The translations under genes and the position numbers were made by a program. 64,000 nt of DNA. It comes from an uncultured Myxococcales bacterium. GTDB lineage: Bacteria > Myxococcota_A > UBA9042 > DTJE01. This document shows, piece by piece, positions 48,202-57,860 of this stretch (within the stretch, counting starts at the first letter, position 1; every line of letters starts with the position of its first letter). Under the pieces are notes generated by a model. The model worked only from the letters and a program-made list of their open reading frames with translations, made no database searches and was not told where the DNA came from. The DNA lies in assembly GCA_903936705.1 (NCBI GenBank), contig CAIZWN010000068.1:124001-188000 (forward strand), read 5' to 3'.

Positions 48202-50358
48202 ATGGCGACACGCGGCGGCGGCAAAAGAAGGCGGACGAAGAAAAGCGGCTGGCGCGTATTCGCTGTCGTCGTGGCGTCGCTTGCCTTTGTGGGCAGCCTT
48301 GGCCTCGTTGGAGCTGCAATTCTGGTGGCAGTGGTCGAGGCGGCACTTCCGCCCGTGCCGACCTTCGATGAGTACGCGAAATCGGTTCCGAAGGTCAGTC
48401 GAATTCTGGCGTCCGACGGGACGGTTATTGCGGAGTTCTTCACCGAACGTCGTTCCTTGATTCGTCCGGCGGGGATTCCCAGGCTACTCGAGCAGGCCGT
48501 CCTGGCTGCCGAGGACGCGGATTTTCGAAAGCACCAGGGACTTTCGTACGTGGGAATCGCGCGGGCCATGCTTGTTAACCTGTGGAAGGGACGGGTCGCC
48601 CAGGGCGGGTCCACCCTGACGCAACAGGTTGTCAAGCAGGTACTGCTGGGCCCGCAGCGAACGTGGCAACGAAAGTTTCGGGAACTGCTGCTGGCGCGCC
48701 GCCTGGAAAACGCGTTGTCCAAGGACGAGATTCTCGCAATCTACATGAGCGAGGTTTATCTGGGTGCCGGCCGCTATGGTTTCCAGGAGGCATCCCGCTA
48801 CTGGTTCGGCAAGAGGGCCGAGGACCTCGACCTGCCCGAGGCTGCGCTGCTGGCTGGGCTGGTGTCTGGCCCGGAAGCCAACTCGCCGCTGCACAACCCC
48901 GAGGGAGCGATCGGGCGGCGCCGATACGTGCTGCGCCGGATGTTTGAACTTGGGTTTGTGACGGCCGAGGAGTCCGACCGTGCGGCGGCCACCCCGGCGC
49001 GGCTCTGGGCTCGCGACGACTCCAGGCTTGGTGCCGCGCCATATTTCGTGGACGCAGTTCGGCGCGAGGTTTCAAGGCTGTTCGGTGCAGGGCGGTTGCT
49101 GCACGACGGGTTGACTGTCAAGACGACGCTGGACCTTCCCTCGTCTGACGCTGCCGAGACTGCTGTGGCCTTGGGCCTGGCGCGTTTGTGGTCGAACGGA
49201 CGTACACGCGAGGCCGACGAGGTTGCGGCGGCCGGCGACAATGCTCTGGATGACGGTTCGGATGACGATGGGTTGCCCCAGCCGCCGCGGGCGGTCGAGG
49301 CCAGCGTGGTTTCGTGCGACCGTGCCCTGGGGCGGATCGAGGTGGAGGCGGCCGGCGAACGTGCGTTGCTGGACCCGCAGTCGATGGCTCGCACGGTGCT
49401 GGCCGGGCGGGCCGATCCCTACGCCATGTGCGAGAAGGGCGCGGGGTCGATAAGGGTGTCGAAGGCACCTGCCGAGGAGGCCAGCAAAGGCCTGTCCATG
49501 GTGAATGCGGAAACCGGTCCGCAGGCCGTGATGGTTGTCATTCAGCCGCAGACCCGGGCCGTGCTGGCCATGGTGGGTGGTGAGGATTTCGAGTCCCGCC
49601 CCTTCAACCGTGCGGTCCAGTCGAGGCGTCCGATGGGGTCAACCGTGAAACCGTTCCTGTACGCGGCCGCATTGGATGCCGGGATGTCCACTGGCGAGAC
49701 GTTCGTCAACACGGCAGTGTCGTTTCGGGGCGCACGAGGCAGTGCCTGGACGCCACGCAATTACGAGGGAGGATACGACGGCCGCGAATATGGCCTGACC
49801 GAGGCCCTGGCCCGGTCAGTCAATGTCGTGGCGGTGAAGATCCTGTCCCAGGTGGGCATCGCGCCGGTAACCGATCTTCTGAAAAAGGTGGGCATCGACG
49901 GCTTGATACCTGCCGACCTGTCGCTTGCCCTGGGCAGTGCCGAAACGAGTCCCCTGGCCCTGGCGAACGCGATGGCCGTCTTTGCAACCGGGGGTTTATA
50001 CGACACTCCATACCTGGTGTCGGACGTCATTGATGCACAGGACAGGTCTTTGCTGGCCCATAATGCCCGGCCCAATAGGTCGCTTCCCGCCAGCGTGGCC
50101 GCCTGGGTGCGCGCCGCCTTGCGGCAGGCTGTTACAGACGGTACCGCTAGGGCCGCCAGTGAGCTGACGGTTCCCGCATGGGGCAAGACCGGGACGTCCA
50201 ACCGGTCGCGCGAGGCGTGGTTCGCCGGGTCGGACGGGCGTCATGTGGTGACAGTGCTGGTGGGTTACGACGACAGACTGCCTATGTATCACGCAACGGG
50301 CGGCAACACGGCAGTGCCCTTTTTCGTGGATTTCGTGAGGCTGCTGGGAGCAAGGTGA
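48202..50358 (+). CDS. Penicillin-binding protein 1A-type peptidoglycan synthase
   Basis: A 718-aa bifunctional class A PBP. After one N-terminal transmembrane helix comes the GT51 glycosyltransferase domain with its catalytic Glu104 ([12 protein letters not shown]), then [12 protein letters not shown] and [16 protein letters not shown]. The transpeptidase domain has the Ser480-x-x-Lys483 motif (GSTVKPF), SVN (ARSVNVV) and KTGTS (Lys662). An insert of about 120 residues between the domains carries an Asp-rich stretch. The ATG at 48202 follows AGGTGG. It acts in the periplasm on lipid II. Confidence 0.92.
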   Translation: MATRGGGKRRRTKKSGWRVFAVVVASLAFVGSLGLVGAAILVAVVEAALPPVPTFDEYAKSVPKVSRILASDGTVIAEFFTERRSLIRPAGIPRLLEQAVLAAEDADFRKHQGLSYVGIARAMLVNLWKGRVAQGGSTLTQQVVKQVLLGPQRTWQRKFRELLLARRLENALSKDEILAIYMSEVYLGAGRYGFQEASRYWFGKRAEDLDLPEAALLAGLVSGPEANSPLHNPEGAIGRRRYVLRRMFELGFVTAEESDRAAATPARLWARDDSRLGAAPYFVDAVRREVSRLFGAGRLLHDGLTVKTTLDLPSSDAAETAVALGLARLWSNGRTREADEVAAAGDNALDDGSDDDGLPQPPRAVEASVVSCDRALGRIEVEAAGERALLDPQSMARTVLAGRADPYAMCEKGAGSIRVSKAPAEEASKGLSMVNAETGPQAVMVVIQPQTRAVLAMVGGEDFESRPFNRAVQSRRPMGSTVKPFLYAAALDAGMSTGETFVNTAVSFRGARGSAWTPRNYEGGYDGREYGLTEALARSVNVVAVKILSQVGIAPVTDLLKKVGIDGLIPADLSLALGSAETSPLALANAMAVFATGGLYDTPYLVSDVIDAQDRSLLAHNARPNRSLPASVAAWVRAALRQAVTDGTARAASELTVPAWGKTGTSNRSREAWFAGSDGRHVVTVLVGYDDRLPMYHATGGNTAVPFFVDFVRLLGAR

Positions 50359-50366
50359 ACGCCGGT

Positions 50367-51146
50367 TCAAGGCGTTTCCAGGCGAAACAGGGCGCGGGCG
50401 GCTGCGGTAGTCCTGGCCTCCACCTCTGACGTCGGAACACCCTGCAACTGGGCGATGGTGTCCCTGACCTGGACGATGTCCCGGGGTTCGACCTGACCGG
50501 CTGGTGTCTGCGCGGTGGCGATGTAGGGAGAATCGGTCTCCAGCACCATTGCGTCCAGCGGAGTTCGGCGAATCGCATCGCGAAGCTTGACGGCTTGTGG
50601 TCGTGTCACTCCGCCGCCAACCCCGCGCAGGAATCCAAGTCGGAACAGGCGGGCCGCCATCTCGGTTGATCCTCCGAACGCATGAAGCACGCCTCCAGGT
50701 CCCCCGCGACCCATCGACTCGAGCACACGAAAGACGCGGTCGTAAGCCCCGCGAACGTGCACTATCAGTGGCAGTCCGGCTTCGCGGGCAAGCCCGGCGT
50801 GCAGCCTGAACACCTGTTCCTGTGCGTCCAGGTCTGCCGAGGGAATCCTGGCATCCAGCCCGGTCTCGCCAACCGCCGAAAAACCGCCTCCTGCCAGAAA
50901 ATCGGCAAGCCAGGACAGCGCGGTGGCCGAGCCGGCCACAACCTTGCCGGGATGCAGGCCTGCTGCCGCCAGCACCATGTCCGGGAACCGGCGGGCCAGG
51001 TCCAGCGCCTGTTGCGAAGTCGCCTGGTCGGTCGAAGGGACTGCCATCAAGGAAATGCCGGCGGCGGCAGCGCGCGCAATGACTCCCGCAAGGTCGCTGT
51101 AAAGCGGGGGGTCGGTCAGGTGGGCGTGGGTGTCGAACATGGCCAT
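50367..51146 (-). CDS. TatD-family metal-dependent hydrolase
   Basis: A 259-aa TIM-barrel hydrolase; TatD relatives are 3'-5' DNA/RNA exonucleases or amidohydrolase-like enzymes. Metal ligands are in FDTHAHL (His7, His9), AVGETGLD (Glu), PLIVHVRGA, VLHAFGG and LETDSPYI. The gene converges with PBP1A, with eight bases between the stop codons. The ATG at 51146 follows a GGGGGA; a second in-frame ATG two codons later is possible. Confidence 0.9.
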   Translation of the reverse strand: MAMFDTHAHLTDPPLYSDLAGVIARAAAAGISLMAVPSTDQATSQQALDLARRFPDMVLAAAGLHPGKVVAGSATALSWLADFLAGGGFSAVGETGLDARIPSADLDAQEQVFRLHAGLAREAGLPLIVHVRGAYDRVFRVLESMGRGGPGGVLHAFGGSTEMAARLFRLGFLRGVGGGVTRPQAVKLRDAIRRTPLDAMVLETDSPYIATAQTPAGQVEPRDIVQVRDTIAQLQGVPTSEVEARTTAAARALFRLETP

Positions 51147-51359
51147 GAGATCCCCCAGGGTCGAGGGGCAAGTCTACATTCTAGTCTGGTGTTGTGTCTT
51201 GTGATGGGGCGAAGGCTGGAGGTGGTTCGGGATTGGCCGGCCAGGCCACAGCCATGCGAGATCCGCGGAGACTATGAATGTCAGCCCTCAAATCGCCTTG
51301 TGAAACGCTATGCAAAACGGATACGATTGCTCCGGCTCTTACCGACGAGGCTGCCCACA

Positions 51360-53657
51360 ATGAATGAACAACCGCCAGGCATCGAGATGCTGGAACGGTT
51401 GGCCGATAGCACCGGAGACCTGGTTTCCCTGATGGACAGGCAGGGGCACCACCTTTTCGCCAGCGCGAATCATGCAGCATTTCTGGGGTACGAAACGGGT
51501 GAAGCGTCGTCCCTACGCATGGACAACTGGATTCACCCGGCGGACGTCCAGAGGGTCCATGCCTGCATTTGTAGTGTGGCGGATACTGCAGGGCGTGAAT
51601 CCATCGACTACCGCGTTCTGGCGCGGGATGGTCGGTCCGTCTGGATGCGCGCAAACGTGGGTGCTACCAGGGGGGTTGACGGCAGCGTGCAGGTGTTTTC
51701 GATCGCCCGGTACGTGACCCGGCAGATCGAAATGGAGGAAGAGCTTCGAGATTCCAGGAGTAAATTCCGACAGTTGACCGAGGGGGCTGGGGACGTGCTG
51801 TGGCACATGGGCCCTGACCTCTCGTTCCGCTACATGTCGCCTGCCGTTGAGCGTCACCTGGGTTATACGGCAGAGGAGTACATGGCCCTGCCGCCGGAAC
51901 AGCAGTTGGTCGAGGAATCCGGCGGGCAGGTCCGGAAGACCTTCCTGGCCGAGTATGCCCGGGCGAAAGAGCTGGCTTCGCTGGGCCAGCCGCACTCCTT
52001 CATGCTGGAGTTGAGGCACAGGCGCAAGGACGGCAGCGTTATGTGGGGCGAGGTGAACGTCGCGTTCCTGTACAACTCGGCCATGCGCATTACGGGTGCC
52101 CACGGCGTGACGCGGAATATTGACGATCGCAAGCGGGTCGAGGAGGCCCTCGAGAGCAGTGAAAGACACTATCGGCGGCTGTTCGACGAGAACCGGGCCG
52201 GATTGGCCGTGTGCGACATCGTGCGTGATTCCGCGGGCTGCATCGTGGACGCGAGGTATGTTGAGGTCAACCGGGCCTACGAAAGCCAGACTGGGCTGCC
52301 CCGCGACGCGGTTGTGGGTCGGATGGCATCGGAACTGTTCAGCCCTGCCGAAGTGGCTCACGGCCTGCAGATTCTGGCTAGCGTCTTAGACGGGCAGTCC
52401 TTCCGCGAGGAGTTGGCGATGCCGACCGTTGGTCGGTGGTTCGATTCGACCACCTGGGCGATGTCCCAGGACCGGTACGTGGTGATGATCGAGGATATCT
52501 CGATGCGCCGGCGCCTCGAGGAGGAGGTTTTCCGCACCCAGAAACTGGATTCGGTGGGCCTGCTGGCCGGTGGCATCGCACATGACTTCAACAACATTCT
52601 GACCGGCATCGTGGGCAACATTTCGTTGGTCCGGCTGGAGGCCGGGTTGGACACCAGGGCTCATTCGATGCTGGAATCGGCCGAGTCCGCTTGCGGCCGA
52701 GCCCGGGATCTGACCCAGCAGTTGCTTACCTTCAGTCGCGGCGGGGATCCAGTGAAGGCAGACGCCTCTTTGCCCGACGTGCTGCGGCAGGCCGCTGATT
52801 TCGTTATGGCCGGGTCGAACGTGTCATGCACCTATCGATTCGCGGCAAGTGGGCTGGCGGTGGCCATTGATCGCGGGCAGATCTCCCAGGTCGTGCAGAA
52901 CCTGGTTCTGAACGCGCTGCAGGCCATGCCGGACGGGGGCTCCCTGGAAATCGGCGCAGATCGAGTGGACCTGTCGGAAGGCAGCGTTTTGCCTCTGCGA
53001 GCGGGGACCTGGGTACGCTTCTGGGTACGGGATCATGGGGACGGCATCGACGCCAAGCACCTGGGGAAGATATTCGACCCGTATTTCACCACCAAGAAGA
53101 CGGGGGTAGGGCTTGGCCTGCCGGTGGCGTTCAGCATCGTTAGAAAGCATGGCGGGTCCATCACCGTTGACTCGGCGGTGGGTCGGGGCAGTGATTTTAC
53201 GGTCTACCTGCCGACGTCGCCTGAGCCTGCCGTGTCGGATGTGGACAAGGTGCCTTCCGGGATCATCAGCAGGCGGCGAGTGCTGTTGATGGACGACGAC
53301 TCGATGGTGCGCGAAGTGATCGGGCGGATGCTGGTCAGCCTGGGGTACGAGGCTTCCAGCGTGCCAGATGGGCGCGAGGCGGTTCGCCTGTTCAAGCACC
53401 ACATGCAGCAGGGCGTCCCTTTCGACGTGGTGCTGATGGACCTCACGGTGCCAGGGGGCATGGGCGGCAAGGCGGCGATGAAGGAAATCCTGGCCCTGGA
53501 CCCTTCGGCTCGCTCGATCGTTATGAGCGGGTACTGCATGGACTCGGTGATGGCGAATCACCATGCCCACGGATTCCTTGGTGTGCTGCAAAAGCCGGTC
53601 AGGATGTCCGATCTGCAGTCGGCGCTGGAACGCGTATTGGCCTTGCCGCCGGGATGA
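51360..53657 (+). CDS. Hybrid histidine kinase with three PAS domains and a receiver
   Basis: A 765-aa soluble sensor. Three PAS domains cover about 1-125, 130-260 and 265-380 (LMDRQGHHLFASANHAAFLGYE; FRYMSPAVERHLGYTAEEY; YVEVNRAYESQTGLPRDAVVG). The phospho-acceptor is His408 in GGIAHDFNNIL, followed by N-box VQNLVLNALQAMPDGG, G1 DHGDGI and G2 GVGLGLP, so the kinase core is intact. The C-terminal receiver has DDDS near 640, phospho-Asp694 (MDLTVPGGMGG) and LQKP. The ATG at 51360 follows GAGG. No membrane segment or partner regulator is adjacent; the signal is unknown. Confidence 0.92.
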   Translation: MNEQPPGIEMLERLADSTGDLVSLMDRQGHHLFASANHAAFLGYETGEASSLRMDNWIHPADVQRVHACICSVADTAGRESIDYRVLARDGRSVWMRANVGATRGVDGSVQVFSIARYVTRQIEMEEELRDSRSKFRQLTEGAGDVLWHMGPDLSFRYMSPAVERHLGYTAEEYMALPPEQQLVEESGGQVRKTFLAEYARAKELASLGQPHSFMLELRHRRKDGSVMWGEVNVAFLYNSAMRITGAHGVTRNIDDRKRVEEALESSERHYRRLFDENRAGLAVCDIVRDSAGCIVDARYVEVNRAYESQTGLPRDAVVGRMASELFSPAEVAHGLQILASVLDGQSFREELAMPTVGRWFDSTTWAMSQDRYVVMIEDISMRRRLEEEVFRTQKLDSVGLLAGGIAHDFNNILTGIVGNISLVRLEAGLDTRAHSMLESAESACGRARDLTQQLLTFSRGGDPVKADASLPDVLRQAADFVMAGSNVSCTYRFAASGLAVAIDRGQISQVVQNLVLNALQAMPDGGSLEIGADRVDLSEGSVLPLRAGTWVRFWVRDHGDGIDAKHLGKIFDPYFTTKKTGVGLGLPVAFSIVRKHGGSITVDSAVGRGSDFTVYLPTSPEPAVSDVDKVPSGIISRRRVLLMDDDSMVREVIGRMLVSLGYEASSVPDGREAVRLFKHHMQQGVPFDVVLMDLTVPGGMGGKAAMKEILALDPSARSIVMSGYCMDSVMANHHAHGFLGVLQKPVRMSDLQSALERVLALPPG

Positions 53658-53687
53658 CACAACCAGGTCCATCATGCCAGTCCAGTC

Positions 53688-53716
53688 TTGACGGCCGGGG
53701 CGGCCTGACCTAAAAG
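53688..53716 (+). promoter_or_regulatory. Predicted promoter of the phosphofructokinase gene
   Basis: TTGACG (53688-53693), 17-bp spacer, TAAAAG (53711-53716, 4 of 6), 58 bp before the ATG. Confidence 0.5.
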
Positions 53717-53774
53717 CAGGTCGTTCATTGGCGTGTATCCGGGGCGGCCCAATCCCCGAAGGAGAATCATCATC

Positions 53775-55019
53775 ATGGCGCGGATCAGGGGCAATGCGAT
53801 TGTCGGCCAATCTGGCGGGCCAACTGCAGTCATCAACCAGAGCCTTGTCGGAGTCATCGAGGCGGCGCAGTCGTCCGGGGTGATAGACCGCCTTCTTGGT
53901 GCCCGTCACGGCGTCAAGGGCATCCTGCGCGAGGACTTCGTGGACCTGTTCTCCCAAAGCCGCGAAACCCTGGACGAGGTCGCCCTTACCCCATCGTCGG
54001 CGCTGGGTTCTGTACGCCAGAAGCCGAATCCTGATGACTGCTACCGTATTTTCGAGTCGATGCGAAAGAACGATGTCAGGTTCTACTTCTACATCGGCGG
54101 CAATGACTCGGCCGAGACGGTACACATTGTCAACAAGGCCGCGCAGGACTCGAACTACGAATTGCGCTGCTTTCACGTTCCCAAGACGGTCGATAACGAC
54201 CTGCGGGTGACCGACCACTGCCCCGGGTACGGCAGCGCAGCCCGCTTTGTTGCCAGTGCCTTCATGGGCGACAACCTGGACAACCGCGCTTTGCCGGGAA
54301 TCAAGATCAACGTGGTCATGGGCCGTAACGCCGGATTCCTCACGGCAGCGTCTGCCCTTGGCCGAAAGTGGGACGATGACGGGCCGCACCTGGTGTACAT
54401 GCCCGAGAGGCCGTTCCTGGTGGAAAGGTTCCTGTCGGACGTCGAGGGCGTGTACGGCCGTCTTGGCCGCTGCATCGTGGCGGTTTCCGAGGGTATTGTT
54501 GACGGGTCGGACCCGCTGAAGAGGACCGTTGCCGAGACGATGGCCGAAAAGACCAGCAAGACGCTCGAGAAAGACACCCACGCGAACATCCAATTGTCGG
54601 GCAGCGGCGCCCTTGGCGACTGGCTGGCAAACGTGGTCAGGGAAGGTCTGGGCATCGAGGGGCGACTGGGCAGAGGCCTTCGCGTTCGTGCCGACACCCT
54701 TGGTTACATGCAGCGCTCGTTCCCCGGCGTGATATCCGAGGTGGACGCGCTGGAAGCCCGCGAATGCGGTCGCGTTGCCGTCAGGCTGGCCGTATCCGAA
54801 GATCGCGACGGTTCCGTCGTGATGTTGCGCGAGCCTGGTGACTATCGCGTGCGTTTCGATTACACCGCCCTGGTGAACGTGGCCCGCGAGACGCGGTCCA
54901 TGCCAGATGCCTTCATTTCCCCCGAAGGCAGCAATGTTACCGATGCGTTCATGGAGTACGCACGTCCCCTGGTTGGCCTGCTTCCGCCATACGGAAGGCT
55001 TTCCGGGATGGGTCGGTAG
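53775..55019 (+). CDS. Phosphofructokinase, probably pyrophosphate-dependent
   Basis: A 414-aa glycolytic enzyme phosphorylating fructose 6-phosphate. GGNDS at 108-112 and PKTVDND at 136-142 carry the Asp and Lys typical of PPi-using enzymes, where ATP-using enzymes have GGDGS and a Gly. GQSGGPTAVINQSL, MGRNAGFLTAASALG and MPERPF support the family. The reaction with PPi would be reversible. GGAG lies upstream of the ATG at 53775. It has its own promoter and is followed by a CoA-transferase gene. Confidence 0.88.
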   Translation: MARIRGNAIVGQSGGPTAVINQSLVGVIEAAQSSGVIDRLLGARHGVKGILREDFVDLFSQSRETLDEVALTPSSALGSVRQKPNPDDCYRIFESMRKNDVRFYFYIGGNDSAETVHIVNKAAQDSNYELRCFHVPKTVDNDLRVTDHCPGYGSAARFVASAFMGDNLDNRALPGIKINVVMGRNAGFLTAASALGRKWDDDGPHLVYMPERPFLVERFLSDVEGVYGRLGRCIVAVSEGIVDGSDPLKRTVAETMAEKTSKTLEKDTHANIQLSGSGALGDWLANVVREGLGIEGRLGRGLRVRADTLGYMQRSFPGVISEVDALEARECGRVAVRLAVSEDRDGSVVMLREPGDYRVRFDYTALVNVARETRSMPDAFISPEGSNVTDAFMEYARPLVGLLPPYGRLSGMGR

Positions 55020-55074
55020 TTGCCCCATTTGCCGAAGGTTCGTTTTCTGACCGTCGGATTCAAGTCGGACCTTA

Positions 55075-55089
55075 TTTATCAACGATAAA
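55075..55089. promoter_or_regulatory. Inverted repeat upstream of the CoA-transferase gene
   Basis: TTTATC-AAC-GATAAA, a perfect 6-bp palindrome just before a possible TTGATT -35 (55097-55102). It could be a regulator site for the gene at 55198. Confidence 0.4.
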
Positions 55090-55197
55090 CAGCCTCTTGA
55101 TTGACCCTTGGCGATGATGATAGGTTCCCGCCAGGACGATCGACTCGGGCAAACCAAGCACCGGGCGAAACTTGCCGAATCCAAAGGAGGTCCGACG

Positions 55198-56856
55198 ATG
55201 CCTTTCGCTAGTTATCCCGCGTTCTTCGCTGACTGTGTCCTTCCCAACGACGAGGCGATGCGTCGCTCGGTGCGTTCCGGTATGACGGTCGCCTCAGGCT
55301 TTGCCACCTCCGAACCGACGTCGTTCTACGATTCCTTGTGGGAGCATGTGCAGCGCGAGGACATCACGGGGCTGGACGTCCGCCAGGCCCTTTTCATGGC
55401 GCCCTACGAAATCTGTCTTGGAAGTGCATTGAAGAGCCAGGGCATGCTGAAGGATCTGTCCGAGCATTCCGCCGCCGATTCGGTCGTGGGTCGGTTCTCG
55501 AGGAAGGTGAACGCCGTCACCAAGAAGCTGGAAGGGCTGAAGAGGCTGATTGGACACTACGAGGAACTGAACCGCCGGCGCATCACCTTTACGTCCGCAT
55601 TCATCGGGCCGGCGACAAACGCCGTCATCCCTTCGAACTTCCTGACCCGTGCGTTGTACCCCGACTACGTGGGCCGCAACACCACGCGGATGGGGATTAC
55701 CCGCATGCAGTCCATCCACTTCCCGGATGCGGTGGACTCGATGGGATTCGATCCGGACAACAACCCGCAGGTCGACACCTACGTCATGGTGATGACGCCG
55801 CCGAACGAGGAGGGCCTGCTGTCGCACGGGCTTGCGAACGGGGCCAACGGCGAGGTGCTCGAAAAAGCCTTGCAACTGAAGACGGTCAATATCCTGCTTT
55901 ACCTGAACCCGAAATATCCCTTCACCCGCGGGTACGGCGAAGACGCCTTGAACACCATGCACGTCTCGAACTTCGAGGGATTGGCTCGCGCTGGCAAGCT
56001 GTTCGTGGTCGAGGATAACGGACGTCTGCCGGCGCTTCCGGCGAACGCTCTCGACAACCCCGCGAAGTCCGAGGTAACCATCGCCCAGAATGCGGTTAAC
56101 CACATAGAACAGGGCATTCGCTTCACAGGTGGACGTGCAATCCAGGTCGGTTTCGGCGGAACGGGCGTGCTGGTCATCAAGGACTTGAAGTCATCCTCGT
56201 GGACGGGCCGCTGTTACACCGAGATGCTGGAACCCTTCACGCTGGACCTGTTCGATGCCGGCAAGATCAACGGCACCCACTTCATCGAGAAGGACGGGCG
56301 TCGCACAATGCTGGACGGAAAGCTGGTCGCGACGTTCACGATCTGCACCGAGGGCAGCGATTTCTACGACCGCTTGAACAACAATCCGAACGTCATCATC
56401 GCCGCCGCGTCGCGCGTGGTCATCCCCGAAGGCTTCCACTACGGCCTGGGCATCAACAACTGCCTGTCCATCGACTTCCAGGGACACATAAACGCGGGTG
56501 GTCGCGATCGGAATCACTTCTCGGGCGTCGGTGGCGGGGCTACCATCAACCGCGGGCTGTCTCGCGGCGGCATCGCCTACTTCTGCATGAAGTCCACGCA
56601 CACCACACCCGAGGGCAAGCTGCGGTCATCGATTTTCCCGTTCCAGCCACTGGGAACGCCGATTGCTTACATCGGTCCCGACGTCATGGGTGGCCGGGAC
56701 GGAGCCCGGTTCTTCCTGGTGACCGAGCACGGCGTTGCGCAGATGTCGGGCGTGGACCAGCACCGCTTTGTCAAGAACCTGATATCGGTTTCGGACCCTG
56801 TGTTCCGCGACGAGCTGAAGCACCAGGCGTGGAAGGAGTTCCGTATTCGCTTTTGA
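55198..56856 (+). CDS. Acetyl-CoA hydrolase / CoA-transferase family protein
   Basis: A 552-aa enzyme of the acetyl-CoA hydrolase/transferase family (succinyl-CoA:acetate or 4-hydroxybutyrate CoA-transferase relatives). Recognisable parts are QALFMAPYEICLGSALK, DTYVMVMTPPNEEGLLSHG, GRAIQVGFGGTGVLVIKDL, and YTEMLEPFTLDLFDAGKING, whose Glu plausibly corresponds to the catalytic Glu, and the C-terminal FLVTEHGVAQMSG. A perfect AAAGGAGG precedes the ATG at 55198. The exact acyl donor and acceptor cannot be told; a role in acetate or acyl-CoA metabolism is likely. Confidence 0.85.
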   Translation: MPFASYPAFFADCVLPNDEAMRRSVRSGMTVASGFATSEPTSFYDSLWEHVQREDITGLDVRQALFMAPYEICLGSALKSQGMLKDLSEHSAADSVVGRFSRKVNAVTKKLEGLKRLIGHYEELNRRRITFTSAFIGPATNAVIPSNFLTRALYPDYVGRNTTRMGITRMQSIHFPDAVDSMGFDPDNNPQVDTYVMVMTPPNEEGLLSHGLANGANGEVLEKALQLKTVNILLYLNPKYPFTRGYGEDALNTMHVSNFEGLARAGKLFVVEDNGRLPALPANALDNPAKSEVTIAQNAVNHIEQGIRFTGGRAIQVGFGGTGVLVIKDLKSSSWTGRCYTEMLEPFTLDLFDAGKINGTHFIEKDGRRTMLDGKLVATFTICTEGSDFYDRLNNNPNVIIAAASRVVIPEGFHYGLGINNCLSIDFQGHINAGGRDRNHFSGVGGGATINRGLSRGGIAYFCMKSTHTTPEGKLRSSIFPFQPLGTPIAYIGPDVMGGRDGARFFLVTEHGVAQMSGVDQHRFVKNLISVSDPVFRDELKHQAWKEFRIRF

Positions 56857-56941
56857 CGTCGCTCCGTCCGTCATGCAATTGCAGTGAAGTCGATTTTTTT
56901 AGGCGAACGCCGTATTCTACGCTGGTCTGGAGGTTGGAACG

Positions 56942-57781
56942 ATGCGCAGGCTCTGTCTTGTATTCCTTGCTTTTGGGGCACTTGCGACTGTATCCGGGTG
57001 CGGTTCGTCCGGGGGCGGCGGTGACCCCGGCCCGGTCCGGGACGACCAGGGTGGCGCGATCGAGGTCGTCTATTCCGACACACAGACGCCTGATGGCTCC
57101 ACAGTGACGGACGGCGCGGGCGAGAATGTGTCCCCCCCCGATGATGTGCTGAACCCTGTCGATCACGGGAAGGACTCGGCGACACATACGGACGGTTACG
57201 TGCCGCCTGCGGACAATGGCACGGTTGACGAAGGCCCCTACGATCCGGGTCCTCCGTGCGATCACCTGGTCAGCTCGTGGGGGATGCAGGACAACTGCGA
57301 CGGCACGATGCTTCAGCTATCGACCGGGAAGACCTGGACAAAGGGCCAGGGGTTCTCGGCAGAACTGGGGACCGCGCGGTCCCATTGTTCGAGCATGGAA
57401 CTGGGAGGTTTCTCCGACTGGCGCTTGCCCAGCATCGATGAAATGCGCAGCCTGGTCATCGGGTGCGATGGCAAGACCGGTCCGCAAGGGTCGTGTCCTG
57501 TCCACGAGGGCGTCACCGATCCGCTGGCCAGAACTTCCGATTGTGATGGGTGTGCGATCAATCAGGGGCCGGCGGAAAAGCCCGGCGACGCCACCAAGAA
57601 ATGTTACATGGACAACACGTTCGAGTGGTATTGCAACCTGTTCTGGTCCAGCACCCAGATCCAGGCGACATCCACCTCGGACAAGCGTTCATGGTACATC
57701 CAGTTCTACGATGCAAGGATTGACGTTCCCCCCACAATGTCCGGTATGCAGAGCGCCGGAATCAAGTGCGTTCGTCCGTAG
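56942..57781 (+). CDS. Lipoprotein with a DUF1566 (Lcl C-terminal type) domain
   Basis: A 279-aa lipoprotein (lipobox VSGC, Cys20) with a Gly then Asp/Pro/Val-rich linker to about residue 105 and a DUF1566 domain. The domain's marks are GGFSDWRLPSIDEMRSLV, FWSST, and RSWYIQFYDARI near the C-terminus, plus Cys pairs likely to form disulfides. DUF1566 domains are common on surface and secreted proteins and may bind ligands. The ATG lies 85 bp after the CoA-transferase gene. Confidence 0.82.
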   Translation: MRRLCLVFLAFGALATVSGCGSSGGGGDPGPVRDDQGGAIEVVYSDTQTPDGSTVTDGAGENVSPPDDVLNPVDHGKDSATHTDGYVPPADNGTVDEGPYDPGPPCDHLVSSWGMQDNCDGTMLQLSTGKTWTKGQGFSAELGTARSHCSSMELGGFSDWRLPSIDEMRSLVIGCDGKTGPQGSCPVHEGVTDPLARTSDCDGCAINQGPAEKPGDATKKCYMDNTFEWYCNLFWSSTQIQATSTSDKRSWYIQFYDARIDVPPTMSGMQSAGIKCVRP

Positions 57782-57860
57782 TCGGCCATCGGCATCTCTT
57801 GCTCCGGTTCGGCAACAGTAACGGGTGCGATTCGAGGTCAACCAGGGAACCGAGGGCAGT

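Noticed and set aside
52824-55184. 786-codon antisense open frame opposite the histidine kinase and phosphofructokinase
   Set aside because: It spans two well-supported genes, has no recognisable domain, and reflects the strong GC bias at third codon positions.
56872-56900. TGCAATTGCA palindrome followed by a T run after the CoA-transferase gene, as a terminator
   Set aside because: The palindrome leaves no loop to form a hairpin, and the T run is separated from it by about 11 bases.
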